Shown: positions 1 to 9,277 of the stretch, piece by piece
How positions within the stretch are numbered: the stretch's first letter is position 1
Layout of the letters: every line of letters starts with the position of its first letter
DNA from: Poindextera sp963719975
Lineage (GTDB): Bacteria > Pseudomonadota > Alphaproteobacteria > Caulobacterales > Caulobacteraceae
Assembly: GCA_963719975.1 (NCBI GenBank)
Contig: CAVRED010000010.1
Location: forward strand, 1 to 64,000
DNA length: 64,000 bases
Direction of reading: 5' to 3'
Made by a program: the position numbers and the translations under genes
The notes under the pieces: model-generated
What the model was told of the DNA's origin: nothing
The model's database searches: none
Seen by the model: only the letters and a program-made list of their open reading frames with translations

Positions 1-910
1 TCAGCGCCTCGCGCACGCCGGCCGGCCAGGCGTCCATATCCGCGCCGTGGGTGGCGAACATGGCGACCGCCAGGCGGTCCATGCCGAACGCGACGCAGCC
101 GGTATGGGCGGGGGAGCCGTCGGCCAGCACAAGGTCCCAGGTCAGGCCGAAGTGGTCCTGGTGGTAGTTGAAGCTCATGCAGGCGGTCGGCTCATCGTGC
201 GAGCGCACGGGGACCAGGAGCTCGAACTTCAGCGCCTGCTCGCGCTGGCTGGCGGCGGCGAGCTGGCCGCCGCGGCCGAAGAAAGGATCGTTGGCCAGGT
301 CGACGCGATGGTTCAGGCCCAGCTGGTCGGCCAGCGCGACGGCCCGGGTCACCCAGGCGTCGCGGAACGCTGCGATCTGCTCGGGCGTACCGATGCGGAC
401 ATATTCGCGCATGCGGAACGACTGGAACCTGTCGATGTCGGTCGAGGGTTCGCGGCGAAAGCAGTCGGCGGCGACGTCGAAGGTCAGGCCGCTCGTGGGC
501 ACCGGCCCGCGCGCGGCGGCGAGCGGATAGACCGGGTAGCAGGCGGCCGGCGCCAGCACGAGGTCGGCGGGCTCGAGCTCGGCGGTCCAGTCCTCGCCCT
601 CGTAGAAGCGGGAGACGATGCCGCGGATGTGCCGCTCGTCGCCGCAGAGGCAGCTCACCGCGCCCAGGAGGTTCGGGAAGCTCTTCAGATAGCCGTGGCG
701 CTCGAGATGGGCGCGGCTCATCACCGGCGGGAACCGCATCACCTCGGCGTCGGCCGGGCGATGGCGCGAGATCAGCGCGGTCAGCGCTTCGACCACGCTC
801 TCGTACCGCCCGGTGCGCGCATAGACGCCGTCGATGCCGGTCTCGTGGAAGAGGTCGTGCTTCAGCGCCGCGAGCGCATCGGGGTCGCCAACCGCGGACT
901 TCTGGGCCAT
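1..910 (-). CDS. Amino acid:[acyl carrier protein] ligase (SerRS-like), 3' end cut by window edge
   Basis: Translating the minus strand from the ATG at 910 gives 303 uninterrupted residues with no stop before the window edge. The sequence matches the truncated class-II seryl-tRNA-synthetase homologues that activate a small amino acid and load it on the phosphopantetheine arm of a carrier protein instead of tRNA. It has no tRNA-binding N-terminal domain. Putative zinc ligands of the amino acid pocket are C124 (in PAACYP), E169 (in MREYVR) and C272 (in HTGCVAFG), and the C-terminal ATP-binding motif GMDRLAVAMF is present. It follows the acyl-CoA dehydrogenase-like gene by 8 bases, and a carrier protein gene lies divergently at 2445, the neighbourhood known for this family. 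The loaded residue (glycine or alanine in characterised members) cannot be read from sequence alone. Confidence 0.9.
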   Translation of the reverse strand, partial: MAQKSAVGDPDALAALKHDLFHETGIDGVYARTGRYESVVEALTALISRHRPADAEVMRFPPVMSRAHLERHGYLKSFPNLLGAVSCLCGDERHIRGIVSRFYEGEDWTAELEPADLVLAPAACYPVYPLAAARGPVPTSGLTFDVAADCFRREPSTDIDRFQSFRMREYVRIGTPEQIAAFRDAWVTRAVALADQLGLNHRVDLANDPFFGRGGQLAAASQREQALKFELLVPVRSHDEPTACMSFNYHQDHFGLTWDLVLADGSPAHTGCVAFGMDRLAVAMFATHGADMDAWPAGVREAL

Positions 911-918
911 GCGGCGCG

Positions 919-2095
919 TCAGTCCCTCAGCGAGGTGGCGACCTCGCCCAGGAGTTGGGCGCTCGCCACGTTGCCGAGGATGCGGTCGTTGTTGATCATG
1001 ATCGGCGAGGAGAGCACGTCGCGAAGGTGGCGGCCGATGCTGACGTCGGTGTCGTTGCGGTAGCTCGAGAGACCGCCGACGCGCATGGCGCTCATCACGG
1101 TCTGGACCGCGAGCTCCGAGGCGTCGACCTTCAGGAGGCTGATCGCGGTCTGGAACTCCATGGTCGAGAGCGCGTCGGCGTCGTCGGCGATGGCCTCGTA
1201 GCGGTCGACAACGGCGACGATCAGCGCGCGCAGCGCCCGCAGCGAAGCCGTGGCCTTGGAGAAGTGCGGCGCGCTCGGAGGAAGCTCGCCGCCTCCGCGC
1301 ATCGCCTTGCGGACGTACTTGCGCGCCCGCTCCACCGCGCCCGCCGCGATCCCCGCCCAGGCGCTGGACCAGAGAATGTGCGCGGCCGGCACCATGCTCT
1401 GGGCGTGGATGGCCTCGTAGGGGGTGGTCATGACCTGGGCCGCATCGCCCGTGGCGTCGAGGTTGAAGCCCCCGCTGCAGGTGCCGCGCATTCCGAGCGC
1501 GTCCCACGACAGAGTGGGCTCCAGCGTGTAGTCGCTGGCGAGCAGCACCACGAGCACTTGGTCCGAGGCCGTGGCGTCGGCCGCCCGGCGGGCGGTGGTG
1601 ACGATGGCGTCGGCCTGGGCGCCGTAGGAGATCACGGTCGCATCGCGCTTCAGGCTGAAGCGGGAGCCGACCCGCTCGACCGGCGCCTCGCTCGAGCGGA
1701 CGTTGCCGCCGCCCTGGCCCTCGGTGGTCGAAGAAGCGACAAGCATTTGCTCGTTGGTCAGCTTGCGCAGGAAGGCGCGGATCCAGGCGCTGTCCATGCC
1801 GTGGCGGACCACGCAGGCGATCTTCACCTGGTGCATCGCGTAGATCAGCGCGGTGGAGCCGCAGGCCTGGCCCAGCACATAACAGACCTCGGAGAGCTCG
1901 CTCAGGCTGGCGTCCTCGCCGGCCAGGCTCTTCGGCGCCATCACGCCCCATCAACCGCTCGGCCTTCGCCGCGGCGATCGCCTCGGCAGGGAAGCGCCCG
2001 CCGCGATCGACATCGTCGGCGAACTGCGCCGCGACGGCGGCCGCGCGTCGCGGCGCGCTCAATCAGATCGGCGATCGCGGGTCGGTTGTGTTCAT
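919..2095 (-). CDS. Acyl-CoA dehydrogenase-like protein, N-terminal frame changes
   Basis: The uninterrupted part (start 1944) holds the middle and C-terminal acyl-CoA dehydrogenase domains: an early stretch SLSELSEVCYVLGQACGSTA, the GMRGTCSGGF core typical of the flavin fold and a C-terminal helical bundle ending RILGNVASAQLLGEVA. Upstream to an ATG at 2095 the expected N-terminal helices are visible in other frames (for example AAAVAAQFADDVD), so two one-base changes near 2060 and 1950 separate the real start from the rest. Probably a flavoprotein acting on a carrier-bound or CoA-bound aminoacyl or acyl group; it is directly upstream of the amino acid:carrier protein ligase and likely co-transcribed. 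Substrate unknown. Confidence 0.8.
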
Positions 2096-2444
2096 GAAGG
2101 GCCAAGCGCGGCTCCTAGGGGCCGGTTCGATGACCGTCCGGCTGGCACGGCTGTCCCAACGGTGGCCGGGGTCACGGCTCGCCGGCAGAGTCCGACTCGG
2201 GTGAGGCCGCGGATGATCAAGCGCGGCTGCCTGGCGCTGGATTCGACAAGCTGCCGATGGTCCAGACGTGGCTGTCCCAATGATGGGCGTGATCCGCAGC
2301 GCGCCGAACGGACTTCAAGGCTCGGCCAAGCTTGAAGAAGCCAACCCTTGGTGGCACACGTCTTGCTGAAGACGAGCTTCGCCACGGGTCTTACTCCCCT
2401 GGCGGATTGGGATGGGTTCCTATGCGCGTGTGTAAGGAAGTGGC
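2096..2444. other. Divergent intergenic region
   Basis: About 350 bases separate the minus-strand dehydrogenase from the plus-strand carrier protein. I see no convincing gene. It contains two loosely similar copies of a GGCTGTCCCAA motif (about 2147 and 2271). Promoters for both directions must lie here; a purine-rich ribosome-binding site (AAGGAAG) sits just before the carrier protein ATG at 2445. Confidence 0.5.
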
Positions 2445-2704
2445 ATGTCGGACTTAGCTGTGTTGTCGCGACGAGCGCAGATCGCCGCGATCGTCGACAC
2501 GCTCTTGGTCCGCAAGAAGCTTGAATCCGGAGTCGGGGTCGACGAGGACCTGCACGACCGCGGCCTGACCTCGATCGACATGGTCACCCTGATGCTGGCC
2601 GTCGAAGACGCGTTCGAGATCGAGTTTCCTCAGAGCGAGTTGACGCCGACAACTTCCGCACCATCGCGGCCCTCGAGCGCCTGGTCTGCCGGGTCGCGGG
2701 CTAG
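2445..2704 (+). CDS. Acyl carrier protein partnered with amino acid:CP ligase
   Basis: Small acidic four-helix carrier protein of about 86 residues. The phosphopantetheine attachment motif is DRGLTSIDMVTLML, with the serine at about residue 43 inside the usual L-[TG]-S-[IL]-D context. The typical helix III EDAFEIEFP follows. After about 2640 the frame changes and the natural C-terminus reads NFRTIAALERLVCRVAG in the next frame, ending at 2704, 11 bases before the esterase gene. A ribosome-binding site AAGGAAG precedes the ATG. It is the expected acceptor of the amino acid activated by the ligase at 1-910; it is too small and too divergent from housekeeping AcpP to be the fatty acid carrier. 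Confidence 0.88.
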
Positions 2705-2715
2705 CGGCGGCTGAA

Positions 2716-3717
2716 ATGCCCCTCGATCGGCGCGCCAGTCGCCTCTTGAACATCCTCGCCGCGACCCACCGCGCCGATGCGCCGCGGGAGACGGCCGACG
2801 ACCGCCGCCACTCGCTGCTGACGCTCGCGCACACGATGGAGATCGTTCCCGAACAGGCGGTCGAGTGCTCGCAAGGGGTGATCACCGCGCCCGACGCCGA
2901 CATTCCCTTCCGGATCTACTCGCCGAACGGAGTCCGTCGACCGCGTTCTTCCCGCGCTCGTCTTCTTCCACGGCGGCGGCTGGGTGGCTGGCGGCTTTGA
3001 CACCCATGAGGGGTTTTGTCGCCGCATCGCGGCGGCGGCCGGATGCCGGGTGATGGCGGTCGACTATCGCCTGGCCCCCGAGCACCCCTTCCCCGCCGCG
3101 CATCTCGACGGCCTCGCCGCGACGCGCTGGGCGATCGAGAACGCCGCCGCCCTAAGGTTCGATCCCGCCCGGATCGCAGTCGGAGGCGACTCCGCTGGCG
3201 GCGCGCTCGCCGCCAGCGTCTGCCATGCCCTTCGCGACGCGGGCGGACCCAAGGTCGCGCTGCAGGTGTTGATCTGCCCCATCCTCGACTTGGCCGCGGA
3301 ATTGGAGTCGCGGCGCGCCTTTGCCGAGGGCTACTTCGTCAGCCGCGCGACGATCGAGCGCGACGTCGACGACTACTGCCCGCCCGACATCGACCGGCGC
3401 GATCCGCGCGTCTCGCCGCTGCGCGCCGCGCGCTTCGACGGCCTGCCGCCGGCGGTCATCCATGCCGCGGAGTTCGACCCCTTCCGCGACGAGGCGGCGG
3501 CTTACGCCGCGGCGCTGCGCAAGGCCGGCGTGCGCGTGCGCGAGATGCGCCACCCGGGGATGATCCACTATTTCTACGCGATGGCCGGGCGATCCCGTAT
3601 GCGCTCGTCGCCGCCGAAGCGATCGGAGTCGACATTCGACGCATGCTCCCCGAGACTAAGAAGCGGATGTCGCCGGCCGAAATCGCTGCGAAAGCAGCTA
3701 CATCGAGGCGCGTCTAA
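2716..3717 (+). CDS. Alpha/beta hydrolase, HSL-type esterase/lipase family IV
   Basis: Reconstructed across two frame changes (near 2940 and 3590). The oxyanion motif HGGGW is followed by the nucleophile motif GDSAGG; the acid is probably in EFDPFRDEA and the catalytic histidine in HPGMIHYFY. Length (about 333 residues) is normal for the hormone-sensitive-lipase family of bacterial acetyl esterases. It starts 11 bases after the carrier protein gene, so the two are almost certainly co-transcribed. In that context it might release or hydrolyse a carrier-bound aminoacyl product, but that is inference; family members act on short acyl esters. Confidence 0.85.
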
Positions 3718-3745
3718 GCGCGCGTTCTCCGCCGAAGGAGCGCCC

Positions 3746-5043
3746 ATGCGCCGCGAGACCATCGCCGTCCATGCCGGGTTCGACGCCGATCCCACGACCC
3801 ACGCGGTCGCGACGCCGATCTACCAGACGGTCGCCTACGCCTTCGATTCGGCCGACCATGGCGCGGCGCTGTTCAATCTCGAGATCGACGGCTTCCGCTA
3901 CAGCCGCATCAGCAACCCGACCGTGAGCGTGCTCGAGCAGCGCGTCGCCGAGCTGGAAGGCGGCGTCGGCGCGATCGCGCTCGCGTCCGGGCAGGCCGCG
4001 CTGCACTATGCCTTCGTCAACCTGGCCGACCGGGGCGGCAACATCGTCGCCACGCCTCAGCTCTACGGCACGACCCATTCGCTGCTGTCGCACGTCCTGC
4101 CGCGCCAGGGCATCGAGGGCCGCTTCGCCGCCTCCGATCAGGCCGCTGACATCGAGCAGCTGATCGATGAGAACACCCGCGCGGTCTTCTGCGAGAGCGT
4201 CGGCAATCCGGCCGGCAACATCTGCGACATCGAGGCGATCGCCGAGGCCGCGCACCGCCATGGCGTGCCGCTGATCGTCGACAACACCGTGCCGACGCCG
4301 GTTCTGCTGCGCCCGATCGAGTACGGGGCGGACATCGTCGTCCACTCGCTGACCAAGTTCATGGGCGGCCATGGCACGACGCTGGGCGGCGCGGTGGTCG
4401 ATTCCGGCCGTTTCGACTGGGCGGCCAACGCCGACCGCTTCCCGATGTTCAGCGAGCCGGACGAATCCTACCACGGGCTCGTCTACGTCGAGCATTACGG
4501 GGCTGCGGCCTATGTCGGGCGCATGCGCTCGGTCTACCAGCGCACGACCGGCGCGGTGCTGTCGCCGCTGTCGGCTTTCCTGCTGCTGCAGGGGATCGAG
4601 ACGGTGGCGCTCCGGGTCGAGCGTCACGTCGAGAACGCCCGCAAGGTCGCCGAATTCCTCCGCGCCGACAGCCGCGTCGACTGGGTGACCTACACCGGCT
4701 TCGCCGACAACCCGCACCACGCGCTGGCGCAGAAGTACCTGGGCGGCAACCCGCCGTCGCTGATGACGTTCGGGGTCAAGGGCGGCTACGAGGCCAGCAA
4801 GGCCTTCTACGATCGGCTGAAGCTGATCAAGCGGCTGGTGAACATCGGCGACGTGAAGTCGCTGGCCTGCCACCCCGCCTCCACCACCCACCGCCAGATG
4901 AGCGACGAGGCGAAGGCGAAGGCGGGCGTGACGCCGGAGATGATCCGCCTCTGCGTCGGCATCGAGCACGCCGACGACATCATCGCCGACCTCGACCAGG
5001 CGCTGGGCGCCGCGCCCTGCCCCTCGAGGCGGCCGCCGAATGA
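3746..5043 (+). CDS. metY: O-acetylhomoserine sulfhydrylase (aminocarboxypropyltransferase)
   Basis: PLP-dependent Cys/Met metabolism enzyme that replaces the acyl group of O-acylhomoserine with sulfide to give homocysteine. The N-terminus ETIAVHAGFDADPTTHAVA and the PLP lysine K204 in HSLTKFMGGHGT are diagnostic, and the insertion FPMFSEPDESYHG is typical of MetY rather than MetB/MetZ. Start chosen at the ATG with GAAGGAG 5 bases upstream. The conserved frame runs to about 5010, after which a one-base change is needed to reach the natural end PLEAAAE and the TGA at 5041-5043, which overlaps the metA start. Role: direct sulfhydrylation route of methionine synthesis in the cytosol. Confidence 0.92.
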
Positions 5044-6025
5044 GCGCCGCCGCCAAGCGCCGGCCGGCCGCAGGCGAGCGCGCCCAGCGCGCGCCGTTGG
5101 TCGATCGGGCTGGTCAACAACATGCCCGATGGCGCCCTGCAGGCGACCGAGCGGCAATTCGAGGGGCTGCTCAGCGAAGCGGCCGGCGGGGCCGACGTCA
5201 GCCTGCGCTACCTCTCCCTGCCCGAGATCGAGCGCGGCGAGCACGCGCGGGCGCACATGCGCGGCCGCTACGCCCATATCGACCGCCTGCCCGCCGCCGG
5301 CCTCGACGGCCTGATCGTCACCGGCGCGGAGCCGCAGACGGCCCGGCTGGACGACGAGCCCTATTGGCCGAGCCTCGCCCGCGTCGTCGACTGGTCGCGG
5401 GCCGCCGAGATCCCGACTGTCTGGTCCTGCCTCGCCGCCCACGCCGCGGTGCTGCATCTGGACGGCGTCGAGCGCCGTCGGCTGCCCGCCAAGCGCTCCG
5501 GCGTCTTCGCCTGCGCTCCGGCCAGGCGACACGCGCTGCTGGCCGAGACGCCGGCGCCCATCGCGCCCCACTCGCGGCTGAACGAGCTTGTGGAGAGCGA
5601 CCTCGCGTCCGCCGGCTACCAGGTCCTCACCCACTCGCCCGAGATCGGCGTCGACCTCTTCATCAAGCCCGGGCCGGCGCTCGCCCTCTTCTTCGAGGGG
5701 CATCCGGAATACGCGGCCGAAACCCTGCTCGGCGAATACCTTCGCGACGTCGGACGCTTCCTGCGAGGCGAACGGGAGGCCCATCCGGCGCCCCCGTCCG
5801 GCTATTTCGACGACACAACGCTCTGCGTGCTCGAAGAGCTGGCCGCGCGGGGCGAAGCGGGCCGCGATCCGCGACGTATCGCCGACTACATCAGCGCGAC
5901 CGAAAGCGCTCGCACTCCGGGCGACCTGGCGGCCGTGGGCGGTCGGCATCTACCGAGCGTGGCTCGAGCATATCTCGGCGCGCAAGGCGGGCCGCATCGC
6001 CGGCGCCGCCAAAGCGCGCCGATAG
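5040..6025 (+). CDS. metA: Homoserine O-acyltransferase, MetA family
   Basis: Starts with an ATG overlapping the metY stop (ATGA), implying translational coupling. Motifs of the MetA fold are IGLVNNMPDGALQATERQF, the nucleophile context WSCLAAHAAV and the catalytic FFEGHPEY. Two one-base changes (near 5100 and 5930) separate the start, the long core and the C-terminus WAVGIYRAWLEHISARKA. The position that sets acetyl- versus succinyl-CoA use in the family lies in GAEPQTARLDDEPYW, which has neither the usual Glu nor Gly pattern, so acyl donor is undecided. Together with metY it supplies the activated homoserine and its sulfhydrylation. Confidence 0.87.
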
Positions 6026-6085
6026 CTGTCAAGCGGCGCCGGTCCCAAAGAAGACGCCAGCGACGCCGGCGACACCACGGATGGC

Positions 6086-6574
6086 TCAGAATCGTCTCGC
6101 AAATTGACGGACGATGGCGTCGCCGTCCTCGCTGACCTGATAGCCGGAATAGAGCGCAAGGCAGAAGGCGCCGCCATTGACGCCGATGCGGTCCCAAAAC
6201 CTTCGCTGGGCTGGGTCGCAGGCGTCCGGCGCAAGCCGGTGATGCCATGCGCAGAGTGGGCAGCACGCCGCGTCGCTTGGGCGTCTGCCGAGAGCCGGCC
6301 CTTTCAGATCGGTGTGCTTCTGGTGTGCCGCCTCGATAGGATTCAATCCGATGAAGCCGGGCGCGAGCGGCGGTGGACCTTCGATGAGACAGGCGATGCA
6401 GGGCAGACCGCGGAGCCAGCGCAGATAGCGCGTATCTCGGGTGGGGGCCGAGCGCTGGCCGGCGACCACCGGCGTCACGCGGGCCGGTCGAGCCGTCTTC
6501 GCCCGCTCGCGCGCCGCACGCTTGATGCGCTCGACTTCTGCAATCTTGGCCCGTTCCTCGGCCGTGAAGCTCAT
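6086..6574 (-). CDS. Putative HNH/His-Me finger nuclease, phage type
   Basis: 162 residues. A basic N-terminal helix (AERAKIAEVERIKRAARERA is one stretch) precedes a domain with LPCIACLIEG, IEAAHQKHTD, and CPLCAWHHRLAPDACDP, a Cys/His arrangement like the Ref/YbcO-type His-Me finger nucleases of phages. The ATG overlaps the stop of the Bet gene (TGATG), so both are expressed from one transcript. In such modules the nuclease acts with the recombinase or Holliday-junction processing. The exact family is not certain. Confidence 0.6.
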   Translation of the reverse strand: MSFTAEERAKIAEVERIKRAARERAKTARPARVTPVVAGQRSAPTRDTRYLRWLRGLPCIACLIEGPPPLAPGFIGLNPIEAAHQKHTDLKGPALGRRPSDAACCPLCAWHHRLAPDACDPAQRRFWDRIGVNGGAFCLALYSGYQVSEDGDAIVRQFARRF

Positions 6575-7562
6575 GACGCAACGCCCAGGGGGTCCGCTGT
6601 CGTCCCGATGGCGTGGGCGGTCACTCCGTCCTTCACCGCGCTCTCCAGCTTGGCCCTGGCGGTCTCGAGCTCCTTCTTGAGCGCCAGGGCGTCGCCGGGC
6701 GAGCGCGCCCAGAAGTCCCTCAGCGCCTGGCGATTGATGCTTTCGAACCAGTCCAGCTGCGCCGGAGACTGATAGTCCCGGATCGTCTCCAGGGTCTTGT
6801 CGGCGATCTGGCCCACAGGGACGTTCGCCAGCGGCGCCGACGGGGCGAGCTGGAACAGGATGGCGTCCTTGCCGCCGATCAGCCGCAGCCGCTCCGTCAC
6901 GATTGGCCTGCTCGACCATTTCGGTGGGCGAGATGTCCTCGACCAAGGCCTGGTCCAGTTCGGCCCGCTCATAGACGGATGACAGGTCTTCCGGGAACGC
7001 CTTGCGGAGCGCCTGGGCCTCGGCGCACTTGGCCAGCATGACGCGGCCCATCTTCGACCACTGCCCGTCAAGCTTCTGTTCGCCGGTCGGCGCCCGTCGG
7101 CCGGTCTCCTCGTCTTCGCCCCACTGATCCTTGATCGGGTGCGAACTCGTCCCAATAGGCGAAGCCCGCGACCGGGCGCCACGTCTCGCCGCCCTCGTCC
7201 CGCATGTAGATCTTCAGACTCGCCTTGACCAAGCCGAGCGGGTTGAGCGGCCCTTTGAGGCTCTCGTCATACTCGAACTGCGGTTCGTCTTCGTCCGGCC
7301 GGTAGCGCAGGGATCGGGCGGCCACCGACCGCATCCCGTCGATGCCGGTGATGATCGCCAGGCGCCGCTTGCCCGCGTCCTTCTTGTGGAACACCAGCGC
7401 GTGGACCTGCTTGCGGAACGGATCGAGGCCGGTCAGCCGCGCCACGTTGATGAAGAGGTTGAATTCGTCATCGTTGCAGTCGCCGGCGACGGTGCGGCGG
7501 ATCAGCTGCAGCTGCGCGGCGCTGAAGGCGGAGGGCAGGCGTGAGGGAACGACTGCGTTCAT
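6571..7562 (-). CDS. bet: Phage recombination protein Bet (RecT-like single-strand annealing protein)
   Basis: The N-terminal part carries the Bet signature: FSAAQLQLIRRTVAGDCND, FINVARLTGLDPFRKQVHA and AIITGIDGMRSVAARS. Two frame changes (about 7125 and 6910) are needed to follow on through MGRVMLAKCAEAQALRKAFP, which is the conserved C-terminal core, to a C-terminal tail ending GTTADPLGVAS. Total about 330 residues, usual for the family. Function: annealing of complementary single strands during phage recombination. It overlaps the downstream HNH gene and follows the Gp157-like gene by 2 bases. Confidence 0.88.
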
Positions 7563-7564
7563 GG

Positions 7565-8092
7565 CTACTTGATCCGGATGGTCAGGGAGGGCGCCGGCTG
7601 CTCGAGGCGGGCGCCGGGGATGGGGCCAAGGTTGGCAAGCGCGCGTTCGAGCGCCGCCTCGCGGGCCTTGGGGTCGCCGGGGTGCGCGGACTCGGCCAGC
7701 TGGAGGGCGAGTGCGATCTGGGCGTCGCGGCGCTCGAGGGCTTCTTTCAGCGCCCTCTTGTCGAGGACCGGATCGCCCGGCTTCCAGTAGTCGGCCGGAA
7801 TGTCGGCCTCTTCGTCGATGACCAGCTTGGGGCCGCGCTTGGAAAGCCCGAGCGTCGCGATCGGACGCTGGATCGACGCCTCGATGCCGGCGATGACCAG
7901 GGCCTGCTCGATCAGCGCCCTGTCGGTGGCGACGCGCGCCTCGAAGCGTTCCTTGCGCCCCTTCGCGTCGTCGAGGTGTCGCTGGACGCCCTCGGCCAGG
8001 GCGTTGTTGAGCGTGATCCGCTCCAGGAGTCGGTCGATGATCTCGAAGAGATCGGTCTCGCCCTCGACCATGTCCGCGATCGAGCTCATCAT
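7565..8092 (-). CDS. Siphovirus Gp157-like protein
   Basis: 175 residues, intact. The architecture is an N-terminal acidic helix (EIIDRLLERITLNNALAEGV), a helical stretch, then the family core TLGLSKRGPKLVIDEEADIP, WKPGDPVLDKRALKEALE and the conserved C-terminus PGARLEQPAPSLTIRIK. Gp157-family proteins sit in early regions of temperate phages next to recombinases; the founding member was linked to phage resistance in Streptococcus thermophilus. Its place directly upstream of bet fits a phage recombination module. Confidence 0.85.
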   Translation of the reverse strand: MMSSIADMVEGETDLFEIIDRLLERITLNNALAEGVQRHLDDAKGRKERFEARVATDRALIEQALVIAGIEASIQRPIATLGLSKRGPKLVIDEEADIPADYWKPGDPVLDKRALKEALERRDAQIALALQLAESAHPGDPKAREAALERALANLGPIPGARLEQPAPSLTIRIK

Positions 8093-8249
8093 CGTCCTCT
8101 GCGACGGCGGCGAGCGACTCCTTCACGGCCAGGGCGGCGCAGGCCGCCTTGATCGGGTCGAGCCCGGACTTGCCGCGGTCGCCTCGCCCGACAGCGGGCG
8201 GATCCCTCGTCAGCGCTAGATCGGTCATGAGATCCCAGTGTTCGGTCAT
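8089..8249 (-). CDS. Small hypothetical protein of phage module
   Basis: About 52 residues from an ATG overlapping the stop of the upstream gene (ATGA at 8246-8249), reading MTEHWDLMTDLALTRDPP and then DPIKAACAALAVKESLAAV. The natural end is unclear because of a likely one-base change just before the Gp157-like start. Supported mainly by the tight coupling on both sides. Confidence 0.45.
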
Positions 8250-8605
8250 TCCGGAGTGAGTCCAAGCGCGCTCGCCAGCAGGTCCATGTCGTCGAGGAGC
8301 TCGAGCAACGCGCAGGCGAGGTTGTCTGGGCGGCGGTCGAGGGTGACGACTTCGGGCGGGCCGCGATCGATCGTGCACCAGCACCGATCCCGCACCTCCC
8401 TGATGGCGCGGGGCAGCACCGCCGCAGCGTCAGCCGGTCGACCGGCCTCGAGCCAGCAAATCGCCAAGCTGGCCAAGACGTTCGGCCAGGTGATCGGGCC
8501 GCTGGGCCGGCCGCTCTCGTCGACGGAATAGAAGTAAGTGCCCTCGACTTCCCCGGCAGCTTCACGGATCGACCTCAGTCGCTCGGCGTCGCTCTGAGCC
8601 GTCAT
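8246..8605 (-). CDS. Hypothetical protein, first gene of phage-type operon
   Basis: 119 residues, intact, no domain recognised. Acidic protein with FYSVDESGRPSGPITWPNV at the N-terminus and a leucine-rich C-terminus. It is the promoter-proximal gene of a run of five tightly coupled minus-strand genes down to 6086 and faces the repressor gene at 8723, so it is likely an early phage gene. Confidence 0.55.
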   Translation of the reverse strand: MTAQSDAERLRSIREAAGEVEGTYFYSVDESGRPSGPITWPNVLASLAICWLEAGRPADAAAVLPRAIREVRDRCWCTIDRGPPEVVTLDRRPDNLACALLELLDDMDLLASALGLTPE

Positions 8606-8686
8606 CGAGGCCGCAGCGTCGGCCTCGAGTTGCAGGTGCTATGCTGCCTGGCAGTCGGAAAAACCGATTCGGCGACCTGGGGTCCA

Positions 8687-8701
8687 TTTAGTGTCGCTAA
8701 A
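8687..8701. promoter_or_regulatory. Inverted repeat operator between phage operon and repressor
   Basis: TTTAG-TGTCG-CTAAA, a perfect 5-bp inverted repeat in the gap between the divergent early operon (8605) and the Cro/CI-like gene (8723). Position suggests it is the repressor operator. A second related half (ACCACTAGCG) follows. Confidence 0.5.
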
Positions 8702-8722
8702 CTACCACTAGCGTCGTCGTCA

Positions 8723-8947
8723 ATGATAACTGGCGCGCAGATTCGAAGCGCGAGAGCGGCGCTGAGATGGACGGCGGCTCAGCTCGCCGCTGCGAGGCAT
8801 CAGCGTTCAGACCGTGATGCGCCTGGAGGCCCACGATGGCGTTCCGCCGAGTCGGTCATCTTCGCTAAGCGCTATCGAGGCCGCCTTTGAGGCCGCCGGC
8901 ATCGAGTTCATCGGAACGCCTGATGACGGCCCGGGATACGGGTCTGA
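8723..8947 (+). CDS. Cro/CI-type helix-turn-helix regulator
   Basis: About 75 residues reconstructed over two frame changes (about 8795 and 8933). It reads MITGAQIRSARAALRWTAAQ, then the recognition helix SGISVQTVMRLEAHDGVPP and the typical small alphaproteobacterial ending AAFEAAGIEFIG...GPGIRV. This is the compact XRE family often found beside phage and toxin-antitoxin loci. It diverges from the phage-type operon and is its likely repressor. Confidence 0.78.
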
Positions 8948-9032
8948 AGCCCTCGCGGGGCAATGCCACTTCGTGATCGGCTGCGGGTGGCGCGAGAATG
9001 ACTGTCACTACGGTCAGGATTGGGCGACCGTC

Positions 9033-9277
9033 ATGGCCGCGTATAGCGTCGCCGACGCCAAGACGAACTTGCCGCGCCTCATCGATCGGGCGCTTGGTGG
9101 CGAGCAGGTCATCATAACCGCCACGGCAAACCCGTGGCCGAACTCAGGCCTGCAGGCACGCCTCAGCTCCGGCGGCGCCAGCAACCTGTGCCGGCCTCAG
9201 TCACGCGAGGGCATTCGCCAGCGAAGCGCACCTCAGTCGAACTGCTGAACGACCTCTATGACGAGCCAACGCGATGA
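9033..9277 (+). CDS. Phd/YefM-type antitoxin
   Basis: Starts MAAYSVADAKTNLPRLIDRA, the N-terminal DNA-binding/dimer signature of the Phd family, continues EQVIITRHGKPVAELRP after a one-base change near 9120, and ends VELLNDLYDEPTR at the TGA overlapping the next ATG. The C-terminal tail is the usual toxin-neutralising segment. Its toxin partner at 9274 is truncated, so the antitoxin is now orphaned. Confidence 0.82.

Noticed and set aside
47..1063. Long plus-strand frame over the ligase gene
   Set aside because: It is the antisense shadow of the amino acid:carrier protein ligase, whose minus-strand translation is fully conserved.
955..2097. 380-codon plus-strand frame
   Set aside because: Shadow of the acyl-CoA dehydrogenase-like gene; composition is Arg/Gly/Val-rich without motifs.
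2092..2385. 97-codon minus-strand frame MAKLVFSKTC...
   Set aside because: Lies in the divergent promoter region, low complexity, no family features and overlaps the likely start of the dehydrogenase gene.
2984..5314. 776-codon fused frame joining esterase, MetY and MetA
   Set aside because: The fusion arises from frame changes; separate ribosome-binding sites and conserved ends show three genes.
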